DNA of 64,000 nt from Occallatibacter riparius (lineage in GTDB: Bacteria; Acidobacteriota; Terriglobia; Terriglobales; Acidobacteriaceae), in contig NZ_CP093313.1 in assembly GCF_025264625.1 (NCBI RefSeq), forward strand, positions 6,076,001-6,140,000, read 5' to 3'. Position 1 is the stretch's first letter. Every line of letters starts with the position of its first letter. A program made the position numbers and the translations under genes. Below are positions 53,017-62,557 of the stretch, piece after piece. Under the pieces are notes generated by a model. It searched no databases. It was not told where the DNA came from and was given only the letters and a program-made list of their open reading frames with translations.

Positions 53017-54771
53017 ATGGACAACCTCACCATGGCCCGCCTGCTCGAGCAGACTGCCGATCTTCTGGAGATCGACGGGGCCGACGGTTTCCGCATCCGC
53101 AGCTACCGCAACGCCGCCGAAGCTATTGCGCAGACCACCGCGGACCTGGCCGCCATCTGCGACGACACCGCCAAGCTGCTGGAGATTCCCGGCATCGGCA
53201 AGAGCATGGCCACCAACGTGAAGGCGCTGGTCTGCACCGGCACCACTCCCCTGCGCGACCAACTCCTGGCCAAATACACCGTCAGCATCCTGGAACTGAC
53301 GAGGCTGCCCGGGATGGGACCAAAGACCATCGCCCTCTTCTGGTCGGCCGCGCAAATCAATTCCATCGACACGCTCGCCGTGGCCATCGAGGCCGGCAAG
53401 CTCGCGGATCTGCCGCGCATGGGCGCCAAGCAGATCGAAAAGATCAAGAAGGGCATCGACGACTACCGCCGCAGTTCTGGCCGATTCCGCATTGACCAGG
53501 CGCAGGAAGCCGCCGAAGCGCTCACGAAATATCTGCTGTCGTTTGCAGGTTTCGACCGCGTCACCCCTGCCGGCTCGCTCCGCCGAGGCCGCGAAACTGC
53601 GGGTGATCTCGACCTGCTCGTCACCGGCCCCGCATGCCAGCCCGACCAGACAGGCCCCGGAGTGGACTACGTCGCCGCCTACCCCGGCATCGCCGACCTC
53701 ATCGTGAAAGGCGAGAACAAGGTCAGCTTCCACCTCGCGAATGGAATGCAGGTGGATGTGCGGCTGCTCCCCGGCGAATCCTACGGCGCCGCGCTGCAAT
53801 ACTTCACGGGATCGAAGGCGCACAACGTCACGCTGCGCCAGCGCGCGCTCAAGATGGGCTACACGCTCAGTGAATGGTCGCTGGCTCGTCTCGATGACGA
53901 ATCGGTTGTGGCCGCCGCAACCGAAGAAGAGATTTACGCAGCTCTTGGCATGGATTGGATTCCACCCGAGCTGCGCGAGAACCTCGGTGAAATCGACGCT
54001 GCCGTCAATCGCTCGCTTCCTCGTCTCATTGAAGAACGCGACATTCGCGGCGACGTGCACATGCATACGCATGAAACCGACGGCCGCAACTCCATCCGCG
54101 AAATGGCTGAAGCAGCCATCGCCTGCGGCTACGAGTACATCGCCATTACCGACCACTCGAAGGCGCTGGCCATGACCAACGGCCTCGATGAAGCCCGCGC
54201 ACTCGCCCACATCCAGCGAATCCGCGAAGTTGAGCGCGAACTCGAAGGACGCGTCCGCATCTTCACTGGAATCGAGGTCGACATCCTCGCCGATGGCGCC
54301 CTCGACATGGACGACGAAGTACTCGCCCAGATGGACGTGGTCATCGCCAGCATCCACTCGCGTTTCGATCAGAGCCGCGAAGAGACTACCGCTCGCGTCC
54401 TCCGCGCCTTTGAGAATCCCAACGTCCGCATCCTGGGCCATCCCACGGGCCGGCAGATCCTCCGCCGTGAGCCCGTCGCCCTCGATATGGCCCTCATCCT
54501 CCGCCGCGCAGCCGAGCTTGGCGTCGCTGTGGAACATAATGCCTCGCCCGAACGTCTGGATCTGTGTGACCGCGATTTGCGGCTCGCCAAGGAACTGGGC
54601 TGCCGAATCGTCATCAACACTGACGCGCACGAGATCCGCACGCTCGGCAAAATGAGCTTCGGCGTGCGCCAACTGCGGCGCGCATGGCTCGGGCCCCAGG
54701 ACGTCTTGAATACGCTCCCGGCCGCGGAGTTTGTGTCATCTTTACGAACTCGGCCGCAAACTACGGCATAG
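53017..54771 (+). CDS. polX: DNA polymerase X family protein with PHP domain
   Basis: A 584-residue repair polymerase/exonuclease. N-terminal helix-hairpin-helix (IPGIGKSMATNVKAL; LPGMGPKTIALFW) and polymerase X core with GSLRRGRETAGDLDLLV (Asp pair around residue 198), then a C-terminal PHP domain from about residue 340 (GDVHMHTHETDGRNS; HSRFDQSREE; NTDAHE). The PHP domain gives 3'-5' exonuclease and AP-endonuclease activity in bacterial PolX. Length is normal for the fused form. It follows the cold-shock gene by ~240 nt. Confidence 0.95.
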   Translation: MDNLTMARLLEQTADLLEIDGADGFRIRSYRNAAEAIAQTTADLAAICDDTAKLLEIPGIGKSMATNVKALVCTGTTPLRDQLLAKYTVSILELTRLPGMGPKTIALFWSAAQINSIDTLAVAIEAGKLADLPRMGAKQIEKIKKGIDDYRRSSGRFRIDQAQEAAEALTKYLLSFAGFDRVTPAGSLRRGRETAGDLDLLVTGPACQPDQTGPGVDYVAAYPGIADLIVKGENKVSFHLANGMQVDVRLLPGESYGAALQYFTGSKAHNVTLRQRALKMGYTLSEWSLARLDDESVVAAATEEEIYAALGMDWIPPELRENLGEIDAAVNRSLPRLIEERDIRGDVHMHTHETDGRNSIREMAEAAIACGYEYIAITDHSKALAMTNGLDEARALAHIQRIREVERELEGRVRIFTGIEVDILADGALDMDDEVLAQMDVVIASIHSRFDQSREETTARVLRAFENPNVRILGHPTGRQILRREPVALDMALILRRAAELGVAVEHNASPERLDLCDRDLRLAKELGCRIVINTDAHEIRTLGKMSFGVRQLRRAWLGPQDVLNTLPAAEFVSSLRTRPQTTA

Positions 54772-54779
54772 AGGCTTGA

Positions 54780-55547
54780 ATGCATTTATATCGATTGCTA
54801 GGGCGCATTCGTGTCGCTACGCTCGCGATGGCCTCCACCGCGGGCCTGTGCGCACAAACGCCTCAGGCGCCGAAGGCGCAGGTGGCCCCACCGCAGGTGG
54901 CGCAGGTGGCCGATGAAGCTACACTCATTCAGCGCGTCGATGCTGCGAATGAGAACCGCTACGCACACGTGCTCAGTTACACCGATACCGAGCACTACGC
55001 CGTCTTCCGCGGCAACGACGATACCCATCCCGCCGCCGAAATGACGGTGAAGATCACTTACGAGAAGGGCAAGGGCAAGACTTACGATATCGTCTCGAAG
55101 TCAGGCTCAACCATCATTCAGAAGTTTGGCCTCGAGCCTCTGCTCGAAAACGAGAAGCAAATCAACGACCCCTCCGTGGTGAAGGACTCCTGGTTTGCTT
55201 CAGCGAATTACGACATGCACCTCAAGGCGGGCGAGACGCGCGACCTGGATGGACGCACCTGCGTCGCGCTCGCAGTCACGCCGAAACGCAAGGCGCCCAA
55301 CATGATCGACGGCACAATCTGGGTCGATCCGAGCGACGGTACGATCGCCATGATCGAAGGCCTCGGTAGCAAGAGCCCTTCGCCCTTTGCCTCCACAACA
55401 CAGATGATGCGGCAATATACCAACATCGACGGATTCTCGATGGCCAACCACGCGCGTGCCGAGTCACACAATGCCGTGTTCGGAAAAACTGTGGTGACCA
55501 TCGACTACACCGACTATCAGCTCCATACCGATCTTCCTCAGCATTGA
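54780..55547 (+). CDS. Exported hypothetical, LolA/LppX-like beta protein
   Basis: A 255-residue exported protein. Signal peptide (about 1-27, ending AGLCAQ), linker, and a beta-rich domain with features of the outer-membrane-lipoprotein-sorting fold: ATLIQRVDAANENRYAHVLSY, GTIWVDPSDGTIAMIEGLGS and FGKTVVTIDYTDYQ, the strand ladder that ends in YTDYQLHTD. No lipobox. It may be a lipid- or sterol-carrier-like protein. It follows polX by 8 nt, but the pairing is probably incidental. Confidence 0.7.
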   Translation: MHLYRLLGRIRVATLAMASTAGLCAQTPQAPKAQVAPPQVAQVADEATLIQRVDAANENRYAHVLSYTDTEHYAVFRGNDDTHPAAEMTVKITYEKGKGKTYDIVSKSGSTIIQKFGLEPLLENEKQINDPSVVKDSWFASANYDMHLKAGETRDLDGRTCVALAVTPKRKAPNMIDGTIWVDPSDGTIAMIEGLGSKSPSPFASTTQMMRQYTNIDGFSMANHARAESHNAVFGKTVVTIDYTDYQLHTDLPQH

Positions 55548-55663
55548 TCGAACACAGCTTCGGCGCGCCCCCTCGATTCCAAACCTCAAAACAACCGCCT
55601 GATTCCGCGATGACATCCCAACCCATGTGTCGGTGAGGCTTGCCGGCGCACAGGAGGAATTCG

Positions 55664-56053
55664 ATGAAGGATAACTCTGAATCCCGCGGTAACTCGAACA
55701 TGCAGGACCGGGGCAATAGCAGTAACTCGCAGAGCCGAAACGACCAGTCCCAGATGAAGAACCAGCAGGGCCACAATGACCAGATGAAGAGCGGCCAGAA
55801 GCAGACCGGCAGCCAGAACAGCGCCCAGGGCAGTTCCGGGCACAACGCCCAGAACAGCTCTTCGTCGAGCGGCCAGCCCGGCGGCTCCAGGGAAAGCGAA
55901 CCCAAGGTCATGCAGCATACCAGCGCTGGCACTACCGGTACCGGCAGCGGGCAAATCTCGCCCAGCACCCATCACGCCCAGTCCGGCCAATCCGGCAGCA
56001 AGTCCTCCGGCGGCTCCCAGTCCGGATCGTCGGGATCAGACCGCAATCGTTAA
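55664..56053 (+). CDS. Ser/Asn/Gln/Gly-rich disordered small protein
   Basis: A 129-residue protein made almost wholly of Ser, Asn, Gln and Gly with a few charged residues (NSESRGNSNMQDRGNSSNSQ-like), no hydrophobic core, no signal peptide. GGAGGAATT before the ATG at 55664 is one of the strongest ribosome-binding sites in the window, so it is probably translated well. It resembles hydrophilic stress-type proteins by composition only. It ends before a clear terminator. Function unknown. Confidence 0.75.
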   Translation: MKDNSESRGNSNMQDRGNSSNSQSRNDQSQMKNQQGHNDQMKSGQKQTGSQNSAQGSSGHNAQNSSSSSGQPGGSRESEPKVMQHTSAGTTGTGSGQISPSTHHAQSGQSGSKSSGGSQSGSSGSDRNR

Positions 56054-56074
56054 CCAAGCCTTAGCAGCCAATCC

Positions 56075-56113
56075 GGCCCGCGTCACACCAAATTGGCGCG
56101 GGCCTTGTGCTTT
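56075..56113 (+). terminator. Rho-independent terminator after the disordered-protein gene
   Basis: Stem ggcccgcg (56075-56082) with cgcgggcc (56097-56104), 14-nt loop, followed by TTGTGCTTT. It stands 21 nt after the stop codon. Confidence 0.75.
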
Positions 56114-56183
56114 CCGGGCGGCCTGAGCGCGCCTCCCGATTCTTCCCCCAAAATCTCCCTGATCCGGCTATGATGATGTCGCT

Positions 56184-56804
56184 ATGAGCCTTCTCCAGCA
56201 GGGCCCCTCTTCCCAGACCGACGACGCCGCCCGCGGCGAAGAACTCACCAAAGGCACGAGCCATATTGTTGTGGCGTCGATCATCGCGGCCATCGTCGTG
56301 ATCATCGCAATCGCCATTTATGTGATCTCCGGGCAGAAGCCGCCCGCCTCAACCGGCGAGGTCACACGCGTAGTGGCCCACATGATGCATCGCGAGTCGT
56401 CGGGCCTCGACGCCAGCGGCCGCCCCATGCCCAAGGATGCCTTCGACCAGGTGCTTGTCTTCACCCACGTAAAGCTGCACAACCAGAGCAAAAACCCGCT
56501 CTTCCTTCGCCAAATGCTCACCAACGTGACGCTCGACGACGGCGTGCACACCAGCTACGCCGCGAGCCCCACAGACTACGAGCGCCTCTTCCATGCCTAT
56601 CCCGAGCTGGCCAGCCTGCACGGAAAGCCCATTCCAACCGAGGCCACCATCCCCGCCGGCGAGTGGGTGGAGGGCGACTTCGTTACCTCCTTCCGCATGG
56701 ACAAAACGCAGTGGGAGTCTCGCAAGGGGCTCAACTTCAACGTGAGCTTCCGCTATCAGCCTGATCTCAAGCTGACTGCGACCGGCCCCGTGAAGGAGCA
56801 GTAA
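56184..56804 (+). CDS. Single-pass membrane protein with extracytoplasmic domain, unknown
   Basis: A 206-residue protein: short cytosolic N-terminus, one membrane helix at about 28-50 (IVVASIIAAIVVIIAIAIYV), then a soluble domain of ~150 residues with beta-strand character (FDQVLVFTHVKLHNQSKNP; GEWVEGDFVTSFRMDKTQW; FNVSFRYQPDL). No lipobox or catalytic motif. It is likely periplasm-facing and typical of lineage-specific acidobacterial membrane proteins. It precedes the ADOP permease gene by 133 nt. Confidence 0.75.
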   Translation: MSLLQQGPSSQTDDAARGEELTKGTSHIVVASIIAAIVVIIAIAIYVISGQKPPASTGEVTRVVAHMMHRESSGLDASGRPMPKDAFDQVLVFTHVKLHNQSKNPLFLRQMLTNVTLDDGVHTSYAASPTDYERLFHAYPELASLHGKPIPTEATIPAGEWVEGDFVTSFRMDKTQWESRKGLNFNVSFRYQPDLKLTATGPVKEQ

Positions 56805-56937
56805 AGGCAAACCTGAAGCGCACTTCAGGCCTGTCCGGAATCGCACAGTCAATCCACGGCGCGGACATGCCCGCCCCTACACCCTGGACTAAGTTATTTA
56901 TTTCCAACACGGCTTTGCGTGAAACCTGGCACGCCAC

Positions 56938-59421
56938 ATGCACTTCTTCCCTGCGACAAAAGCCTTGGAGGAATCTGTGCTGGCGGATATTCAATACGCA
57001 TTGCGGCAGTTGCGGCGGTCGCCGGGATTTGCGCTTACGGCCATTCTCACGCTGGCCCTCGGCATCGGCGCTAATATCGCAATCTTCACGCTGATCAATT
57101 CCATGCTGCTGCGCCCCCTCCCCTTCGCGGACCAGGCACGGCTCATGCGCATCGACTACAGCAGCGCCCAGGCCGACACAACGTTCTTCCCCAAGGGTTG
57201 GATACGCGCGCTTTCGGAACACTCAAAGAGCTTCTCCGCCGTTGCCGCATTCGGGCCCGATGCCGAGTCCAACGTCGGCGATGGCGGCTCGCCCGCGCGC
57301 GTTTTCGGTGTCGAAGTGACCGCCAACGCCCTGGACACGCTGGGAATCCACCCCGCCGCGGGCCGATTCTTCACCACAGACGACGCCATCGCCGGGCACG
57401 AGCCTACGGTGGTCCTCAGCTATGGCTACTGGCGCGAGCACTACGGCTCCAGCCCTGCCGCAATCGGCCAGACAGTGCGCATCGACGGCGTCTCGCGGCG
57501 CATCGCCGGCGTGATGCCCGCCGGCATCCGCTTCCCCTATGCAGACACTCAATTTCTGACCCCGATCACGTTCAAGGGCGACAATCCGCTCGATCCGTGG
57601 GCCACCGGCTACGACCTCCGCGCCTTCGGCCGGCTTCGGCAAGGCGTCACACCTGGACAGGCCCAGGCCGAATTGCGCAGCCTGCAACGGCAGCTCCTTC
57701 CGCTCTTCCCCTGGCGCATGCCCGACATCTGGGCCTCCGAAATGACCGTCCTCCCGCTGCTCGAGTCGCAGGTGGGGGCGCTCCGTCCGCGCCTGCTTCT
57801 GCTGTTCGCGGCCGTAGGACTGATCCTTCTGATTGCCTGCGCCAATGTAGCTAACCTGATGCTGGCGCGAGCCGCCGGCCGTGAGCGCGAAATCGCCATT
57901 CGCGGTGCTCTCGGCGCCACCGGCTCACGGCTTGTCCGGCAGCTTCTGTCTGAAAGCGCGGTGGTCGGCGTGCTGGCAGGAGTCGTCGGGCTGCTCGCAG
58001 CCTGGGGCAGCGTGGGCCTGCTGGTCCGCTTGCTGCCGGCCGACACCCCACGCGCACAGGATGTCTCGCTCGGCTGGCCGGTGATGGCCTTCGCCGCCGG
58101 CGCGTCACTCATGGCTGCCCTGCTCTTCGGCTTCATTCCGGCGCTGAAGATGGCCAAGCCCGCCCTCGGCGATGCCCTTCACCTGCGCGGCCGCGGTACG
58201 GCGGGCAAAGTCGGCCAGTTCCGCGTTTCGATGATCCTCGTGATGGGCCAGATCGCACTCTCCGTTCTGGTGATTACCGGCGCGGGCCTGCTGCTGCACA
58301 GCCTGTGGCGCCTGTCCCAGGTGGACCCGGGCTTCAAAACCGAGCGCGTCATGACCGCCGAAGTCTCGCTTGACGCCTCCGCCTGCCAAGCCAAAGGACA
58401 CTGCGACGGCTTCTTCCGTACGCTGTTGGAGCAGCTGAAGGGAATGCCCGACGCCGACAAGGTGGCACTCACTGACTCGGTTCCACTCACCGCGCAGGCC
58501 GGCGGCTACGTCTATGACGCTGAGAACCACCCGCGCGACGCGCGGCAGGGCGCGCTGCTGGCAACCGGCCGCAAAGTCACTCCCAGCTACTTTGCCGCCC
58601 TAGGCCTCACGCTGGCGCATGGCCGTCTTTTGGATCAACAGGACCTTTCCGGTGCAACCAGGGCCGTCGTCATCAACCAGCGCATGGCCGAGCGCCTGTG
58701 GCCCCATCAGGACCCGATTGGCAAGCACCTGCTGGCCGTCGGCGACGAGCCGCAGCCCACCGTGTGGGTGTCGGAGAAAGCAGTCACCGTCGTCGGCGTC
58801 GTGAACAACACGCACGAAAACGGCCTTGCCACCGACTTCGGCGAAGAGGTCTACCTGCCCATGACTCCGGACCGCGAGCAGCCTGTGCTCTATGTATTGC
58901 TGCGCACGCGCACCACAACGCGAGCCGCGGCCGATGAACTGCGCAGCGCCGTCGCCGGCGTCGACGCGCAGGTGCCGGTTACGCGCATCCGCACCCTGAA
59001 TGAAGTTGTCGCCGCTTCACAATCCGCGCCGCGTTCGCTCGCCATACTGCTGCTGGTTTTTGGCGCACTCGCCCTCGCCATCGGCGGCGTAGGAGTCTAC
59101 AGCCTAATCGCTTACATCGTCAGTTGGAGAACCCGCGAGATCGGCATCCGCCTCGCGCTCGGAGCGCAGCGCAGCCAGATCGTCGGAGCCGTCGTGCGGC
59201 AGAGCCTGATGCTGGCCCTCGGCGGAGCGGCCGCAGGCCTCATCGGCGCAGCCTTCGCCGGCAAGCTGCTGCAGCGGTTCCTGTTCGACGTGAAGGCCGT
59301 GGACCCCGTCACGTATGTCGGTGTCGCTGGGCTGATGACGGTGCTTGCCCTGCTGGCAGCCTGGATTCCGGCACGCCGCGCAGCAAGCGTCGATCCCATT
59401 CAGACCCTGCGCTTGGAATAG
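56938..59421 (+). CDS. ADOP-type orphan ABC permease (MacB/FtsX fold, duplicated)
   Basis: An 827-residue permease of the acidobacterial duplicated orphan permease type. It begins DIQYALRQLRRSPGFALTAIL, followed by a first membrane span, a large MacB-like periplasmic domain (about 50-270), FtsX-type spans (about 285-440), a second periplasmic domain, and a second set of spans near 690-815, ending ARRAASVDPIQTLRLE. The first ~16 residues are uncertain; a GTG start later is possible. There is no ATPase gene next to it, as is usual for ADOP proteins. Some ADOP proteins carry a permease-prefix domain at the N-terminus; this one lacks it. Confidence 0.92.
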   Translation: MHFFPATKALEESVLADIQYALRQLRRSPGFALTAILTLALGIGANIAIFTLINSMLLRPLPFADQARLMRIDYSSAQADTTFFPKGWIRALSEHSKSFSAVAAFGPDAESNVGDGGSPARVFGVEVTANALDTLGIHPAAGRFFTTDDAIAGHEPTVVLSYGYWREHYGSSPAAIGQTVRIDGVSRRIAGVMPAGIRFPYADTQFLTPITFKGDNPLDPWATGYDLRAFGRLRQGVTPGQAQAELRSLQRQLLPLFPWRMPDIWASEMTVLPLLESQVGALRPRLLLLFAAVGLILLIACANVANLMLARAAGREREIAIRGALGATGSRLVRQLLSESAVVGVLAGVVGLLAAWGSVGLLVRLLPADTPRAQDVSLGWPVMAFAAGASLMAALLFGFIPALKMAKPALGDALHLRGRGTAGKVGQFRVSMILVMGQIALSVLVITGAGLLLHSLWRLSQVDPGFKTERVMTAEVSLDASACQAKGHCDGFFRTLLEQLKGMPDADKVALTDSVPLTAQAGGYVYDAENHPRDARQGALLATGRKVTPSYFAALGLTLAHGRLLDQQDLSGATRAVVINQRMAERLWPHQDPIGKHLLAVGDEPQPTVWVSEKAVTVVGVVNNTHENGLATDFGEEVYLPMTPDREQPVLYVLLRTRTTTRAAADELRSAVAGVDAQVPVTRIRTLNEVVAASQSAPRSLAILLLVFGALALAIGGVGVYSLIAYIVSWRTREIGIRLALGAQRSQIVGAVVRQSLMLALGGAAAGLIGAAFAGKLLQRFLFDVKAVDPVTYVGVAGLMTVLALLAAWIPARRAASVDPIQTLRLE

Positions 59422-59436
59422 GGCTCCCTCCCCACC

Positions 59437-59480
59437 CAACGAAGAAGGGCTTCTCCATCCGGAGAAGCCCTACTTCGTTG
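59437..59480. terminator. Convergent bidirectional terminator
   Basis: A long stem formed by aacgaag-a-agggcttctcc and ggagaagccct-a-cttcgtt (59439-59478) with an atcc loop. It lies between the ADOP gene (plus) and the coiled-coil membrane gene (minus), 16-18 nt from each stop. T-tracts on both sides are weak (CTTCGTTG; CTTCGTTGGG), but the stem is very stable. Confidence 0.75.
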
Positions 59481-59494
59481 AACAGCCTCAGCCG

Positions 59495-60340
59495 CTATTG
59501 CCCCAGCGGCGGTGGAACCGGCGCGCTCTTGGGCGTCGACAGATAGCCCTTCACCTGGTTCTTCGAATCAATGGAGTTGACCACCACTTCGAAGAGGCCC
59601 CCGCGATCGCCGCCGCTGTAGAACTGCAGCGGTTCATTCACGTTGCGGTCCTTCTTCTCGTACTTCTTATCGTCAGCGTAAACGTTGAGCGTGAACTTGC
59701 TCTTCTTCGAATCGGTCTTCTTCAATTCCAGGCTGACCGTGCCCACCGGCTGCTTCTGGTTTTTTGAGAGCGTGAACTCGTAGTAGTTGCGGTCGCCCTT
59801 GTGCTTCAGAATCTCGAGTTCGTCGTGATTGCGGGCGATCAGGCTGCTGTGTCCGTCGACATCCCCACGCATCGTCGTCAGCGTCGCCACTGCGCCGGCC
59901 AGATCGCTCTTCGTTTTGCCGAGGTCTGTCTTGACTCCGCCCACATCCGTCTTCACCGACGAGACATCGCTGGCCACCGCGGTCACCTGCTGCGCGGTTT
60001 CCTTCTGCGCGGTCTCAAGGCGACGCGAAGCGGCTTCCTGCGCGTTCTCACGCGCCAGCAACTGCTGGGCACGCGCATCCATCTGCTTCTGCGTCAAGCC
60101 GAGAGACTTCTCCAGCTCATCCGCGGTCACGCGAAGCTTGGCGTCGGTTTCGCGCAAATCCGCGGCCAGTTGCACATTGTGCTGCTTGGCCACTGACAGT
60201 TCCTGTTGCTGCGTCGCGAGCTTGCCGCTCAGATTCCACGCCCATATCAGTGACGCAATGCCCAGCAGCAGCGCCGCGGCAATCGCACCAAGCAGCGCAC
60301 CGGAATATCCCCGCGGTACGGTTTCGTGTTCGTCGTTCAT
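59495..60340 (-). CDS. Membrane-anchored coiled-coil protein with C-terminal beta domain
   Basis: A 281-residue protein: one membrane helix (about 14-34), a long coiled coil at about 40-165 with a clear heptad repeat (SDVSSVKTDVGGVKTDLGKT), and a compact beta domain at about 175-270 (FYSGGDRGGLFEVVVNSID). No enzymatic motif. It looks like a periplasmic structural or chaperone-like protein. It is divergently oriented from gltA with a 387-nt gap and ends at a shared terminator with the ADOP gene. Confidence 0.75.
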   Translation of the reverse strand: MNDEHETVPRGYSGALLGAIAAALLLGIASLIWAWNLSGKLATQQQELSVAKQHNVQLAADLRETDAKLRVTADELEKSLGLTQKQMDARAQQLLARENAQEAASRRLETAQKETAQQVTAVASDVSSVKTDVGGVKTDLGKTKSDLAGAVATLTTMRGDVDGHSSLIARNHDELEILKHKGDRNYYEFTLSKNQKQPVGTVSLELKKTDSKKSKFTLNVYADDKKYEKKDRNVNEPLQFYSGGDRGGLFEVVVNSIDSKNQVKGYLSTPKSAPVPPPLGQ

Positions 60341-60727
60341 GTTCTGACTTCGACTCCTTGGCGGATTTCATTCGCGTCCGCTCCAATTTTTTCAACGCCT
60401 GAGTTATCCGTTAGACGTCGCTGCCTCGTTCTCCTCACTAAATCTTCCCAAATTCTGCGCCGCCCGCAACGGATTTCAGGCCATGCTCGCAACAATCTAA
60501 TGGGAAATAACAGAATATCGAAGGATGGGCAACCGCGCGAGAAATCCCATCAGGCGGGAACCTTGGCCGGCATTGGCGGATTCCGGGCCGGGCCGCCGTG
60601 ACAACTACGGAATCGCTACGATATAAAGAAGTTTACCTTCAGCTGGCACTGGGCTGCCTCCGCAATGCCCCGATTTTCTGCCGCTGGTCTCTGGAACCAT
60701 CCACGTAAAAGGGGAATCAAAGCACTT
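60341..60727. other. 387-nt divergent intergenic region before citrate synthase
   Basis: Contains the citrate synthase promoter (60598-60627) and a ~95-nt leader. On the other side, an A/T-rich stretch near 60460-60530 (aatctaatgggaaataac) could serve the minus-strand coiled-coil gene. No additional gene with coding character is visible. Confidence 0.6.
60598..60627 (+). promoter_or_regulatory. Sigma-70-like promoter for citrate synthase
   Basis: GTGACA (60598-60603, 5 of 6 matches), 18-nt spacer, TATAAA (60622-60627, 5 of 6). Transcription would begin near 60634, giving a leader of about 95 nt before the ATG at 60728. Confidence 0.7.
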
Positions 60728-61864
60728 ATGTCGACTGCTGTTGCGGGTAAAGGTCTGGAAGGTATTGTCGCGGCGAACTCCGGAATCTGCTATATCGATG
60801 GAGACGCTGGCGTGTTGGCCTATCGTGGTATCGATATTCATGAACTGGCCGAAAACTCGACATTTGAAGAGACGACCTACCTGCTGTGGAACGGCATTCT
60901 CCCTAACGAGTTCGCATTGCGGGAATTCCAGCAGCAGCTCGCCCTGGCGCGCCAGCTCGACCAGCGCATCGTCGACCTGCTGAAGAGCTTCCCGACCTCC
61001 GCAACGCCGATGGAGGTGCTGCGCACCGCGGTTTCCGCCCTCAGCTTCTACGACGCGGACGAGAAGGATAATTCCCACGACGCCAACGTGCGCAAGGCCT
61101 ACAATCTGACCGCGCAGATCGCCATGATCGTGGCCATCTACGATCGCATCCGCAAGGGCAAGGAAATCATTCCTCCGGACCGCTCTCTGTCGCATGCCGG
61201 CAACTTCCTGTGGATGCTGAACGGCGAAAAGCCTTCCGAGACCGCCACCCGCACGCTCGACATGGCGCTGGTGCTCCATGCCGACCACGAGCTGAACGCA
61301 TCCACCTTCGCCGCGCGCGTCATCGCCGCCACCCTCAGCGACATTCACTCCGCCATCACCGGCGCCATCGGCGCGCTCAAGGGACCGCTCCACGGCGGCG
61401 CCAATGAAGGCGTGATGCGCCTGTTGCTGGCCATCGACAAGGCTGGAAGCGACCCGGTCGATTACGTGAAGAACATGCTGCTGGCCAAGCAGAAGATCAT
61501 GGGCTTCGGCCACCGCGTCTACAAAACCGAAGATCCGCGCGCCACCCACCTCCGTCGCATGAGCGAAAAGCTGGGCAAGGACTCCGGCACGCCGAAGTGG
61601 TATGACATGTCCCGCGCCATCGAGCTCTACATCAATCAGGACAAAAAGCTCAACGCCAACGTCGACTTCTACTCGGCCTCGACCTATCAGACGCTCGGCA
61701 TTGATATCGACCTTTACACGCCAATTTTCGCGTTGAGCCGCATCGCCGGATGGGCCGCCCACGTCATCGAGCAGCTCGATGACAACCGCCTGATCCGCCC
61801 GCGCGCCGATTACATCGGACCCGAATATCCATCGCCTTGGATCCCGCTGGAAGAGCGGCCATAA
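60728..61864 (+). CDS. gltA: Citrate synthase
   Basis: A 378-residue enzyme condensing acetyl-CoA and oxaloacetate in the TCA cycle. Catalytic residues: His in GPLHGGANEGVM (about residue 221), His in MGFGHRVYKTEDPR (about 260) and Asp in NVDFYSASTYQTLGI (about 313). Compared with the long Gram-negative hexameric type it is the shorter dimeric kind. ATG at 60728 is preceded by AAAAGGGGAA; the upstream in-frame ATG at 60665 gives a basic 21-residue extension that looks like leader, not protein. Confidence 0.95.
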   Translation: MSTAVAGKGLEGIVAANSGICYIDGDAGVLAYRGIDIHELAENSTFEETTYLLWNGILPNEFALREFQQQLALARQLDQRIVDLLKSFPTSATPMEVLRTAVSALSFYDADEKDNSHDANVRKAYNLTAQIAMIVAIYDRIRKGKEIIPPDRSLSHAGNFLWMLNGEKPSETATRTLDMALVLHADHELNASTFAARVIAATLSDIHSAITGAIGALKGPLHGGANEGVMRLLLAIDKAGSDPVDYVKNMLLAKQKIMGFGHRVYKTEDPRATHLRRMSEKLGKDSGTPKWYDMSRAIELYINQDKKLNANVDFYSASTYQTLGIDIDLYTPIFALSRIAGWAAHVIEQLDDNRLIRPRADYIGPEYPSPWIPLEERP

Positions 61865-62017
61865 CAAGCCGCTGCTCTCAGATTTTCGTGGAACCCAGCC
61901 CACGTCTTGTGTACTCTGAAATCCTCCACAGCCCGGATTCGGCCCCGAGTTCGGGCTGCAGTGATTTGGTCTCAGCGGAATTGCAGTTTCGATGCTTTCC
62001 ACCGCAAGGAGAAGACC

Positions 62018-62536
62018 ATGATTCTGGGATTGAGCACAGGGCTGTTCACTGGCATTCACGTCGTGTTGAGCCTGCTTGGCATAGCCACAGGCTTCATGGT
62101 GCTCTTCAGCATGATCGGCAACAGGAAGTCCGCCGCATGGACCGCTTGGTTCTTCATCAGCAACATCCTCACAGACGTGACAGGATTTCTGTTTCCCTTC
62201 AAGGGAATCACCCCCGCCATCATTCTCGGTGGCCTGTCGCTGGTGGTGTTGCTGGTGGCGTTGATCGGCTACTACATCAAGCGCCTCGCCGGTGGGTGGC
62301 GCGGCAGATACGTAGTAGCAGCAGCCGTTGCGCTGTACTTCAACGTCTTCGTGCTGATCGTGCAGTCGTTTGAGAAGATCGGCCCTCTCAAGGCCATCGC
62401 GCCCACGCAGGCCTCTCCGGCCTTCGGCATCGCGCAATTGATCGGGCTCGGCCTGATCGTCCTCCTGACTGTCATTGCCTACAGGAGATTCAAGCCTGCG
62501 GTCCGAACGAACGCCCTCGAAGAAGCCGTGAAGTAA
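62018..62536 (+). CDS. Integral membrane protein, about four to five spans, unknown
   Basis: A 172-residue membrane protein with hydrophobic segments at about 10-30, 42-60, 66-84, 94-114 and 132-155, and a short charged tail (ALEEAVK). AAGGAG precedes the ATG at 62018. The earlier opening (61907) gives no sensible membrane start. It follows gltA by 153 nt and converges with the HAAS-domain gene. No family motif is recognised. Confidence 0.75.
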   Translation: MILGLSTGLFTGIHVVLSLLGIATGFMVLFSMIGNRKSAAWTAWFFISNILTDVTGFLFPFKGITPAIILGGLSLVVLLVALIGYYIKRLAGGWRGRYVVAAAVALYFNVFVLIVQSFEKIGPLKAIAPTQASPAFGIAQLIGLGLIVLLTVIAYRRFKPAVRTNALEEAVK

Positions 62537-62557
62537 AGATGGTCTTCCGGGGTTAGT

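Noticed and set aside
60605..62437. Minus-strand 610-aa ORF opposite citrate synthase
   Set aside because: Citrate synthase is certain on the plus strand; the antisense frame is GC-driven.
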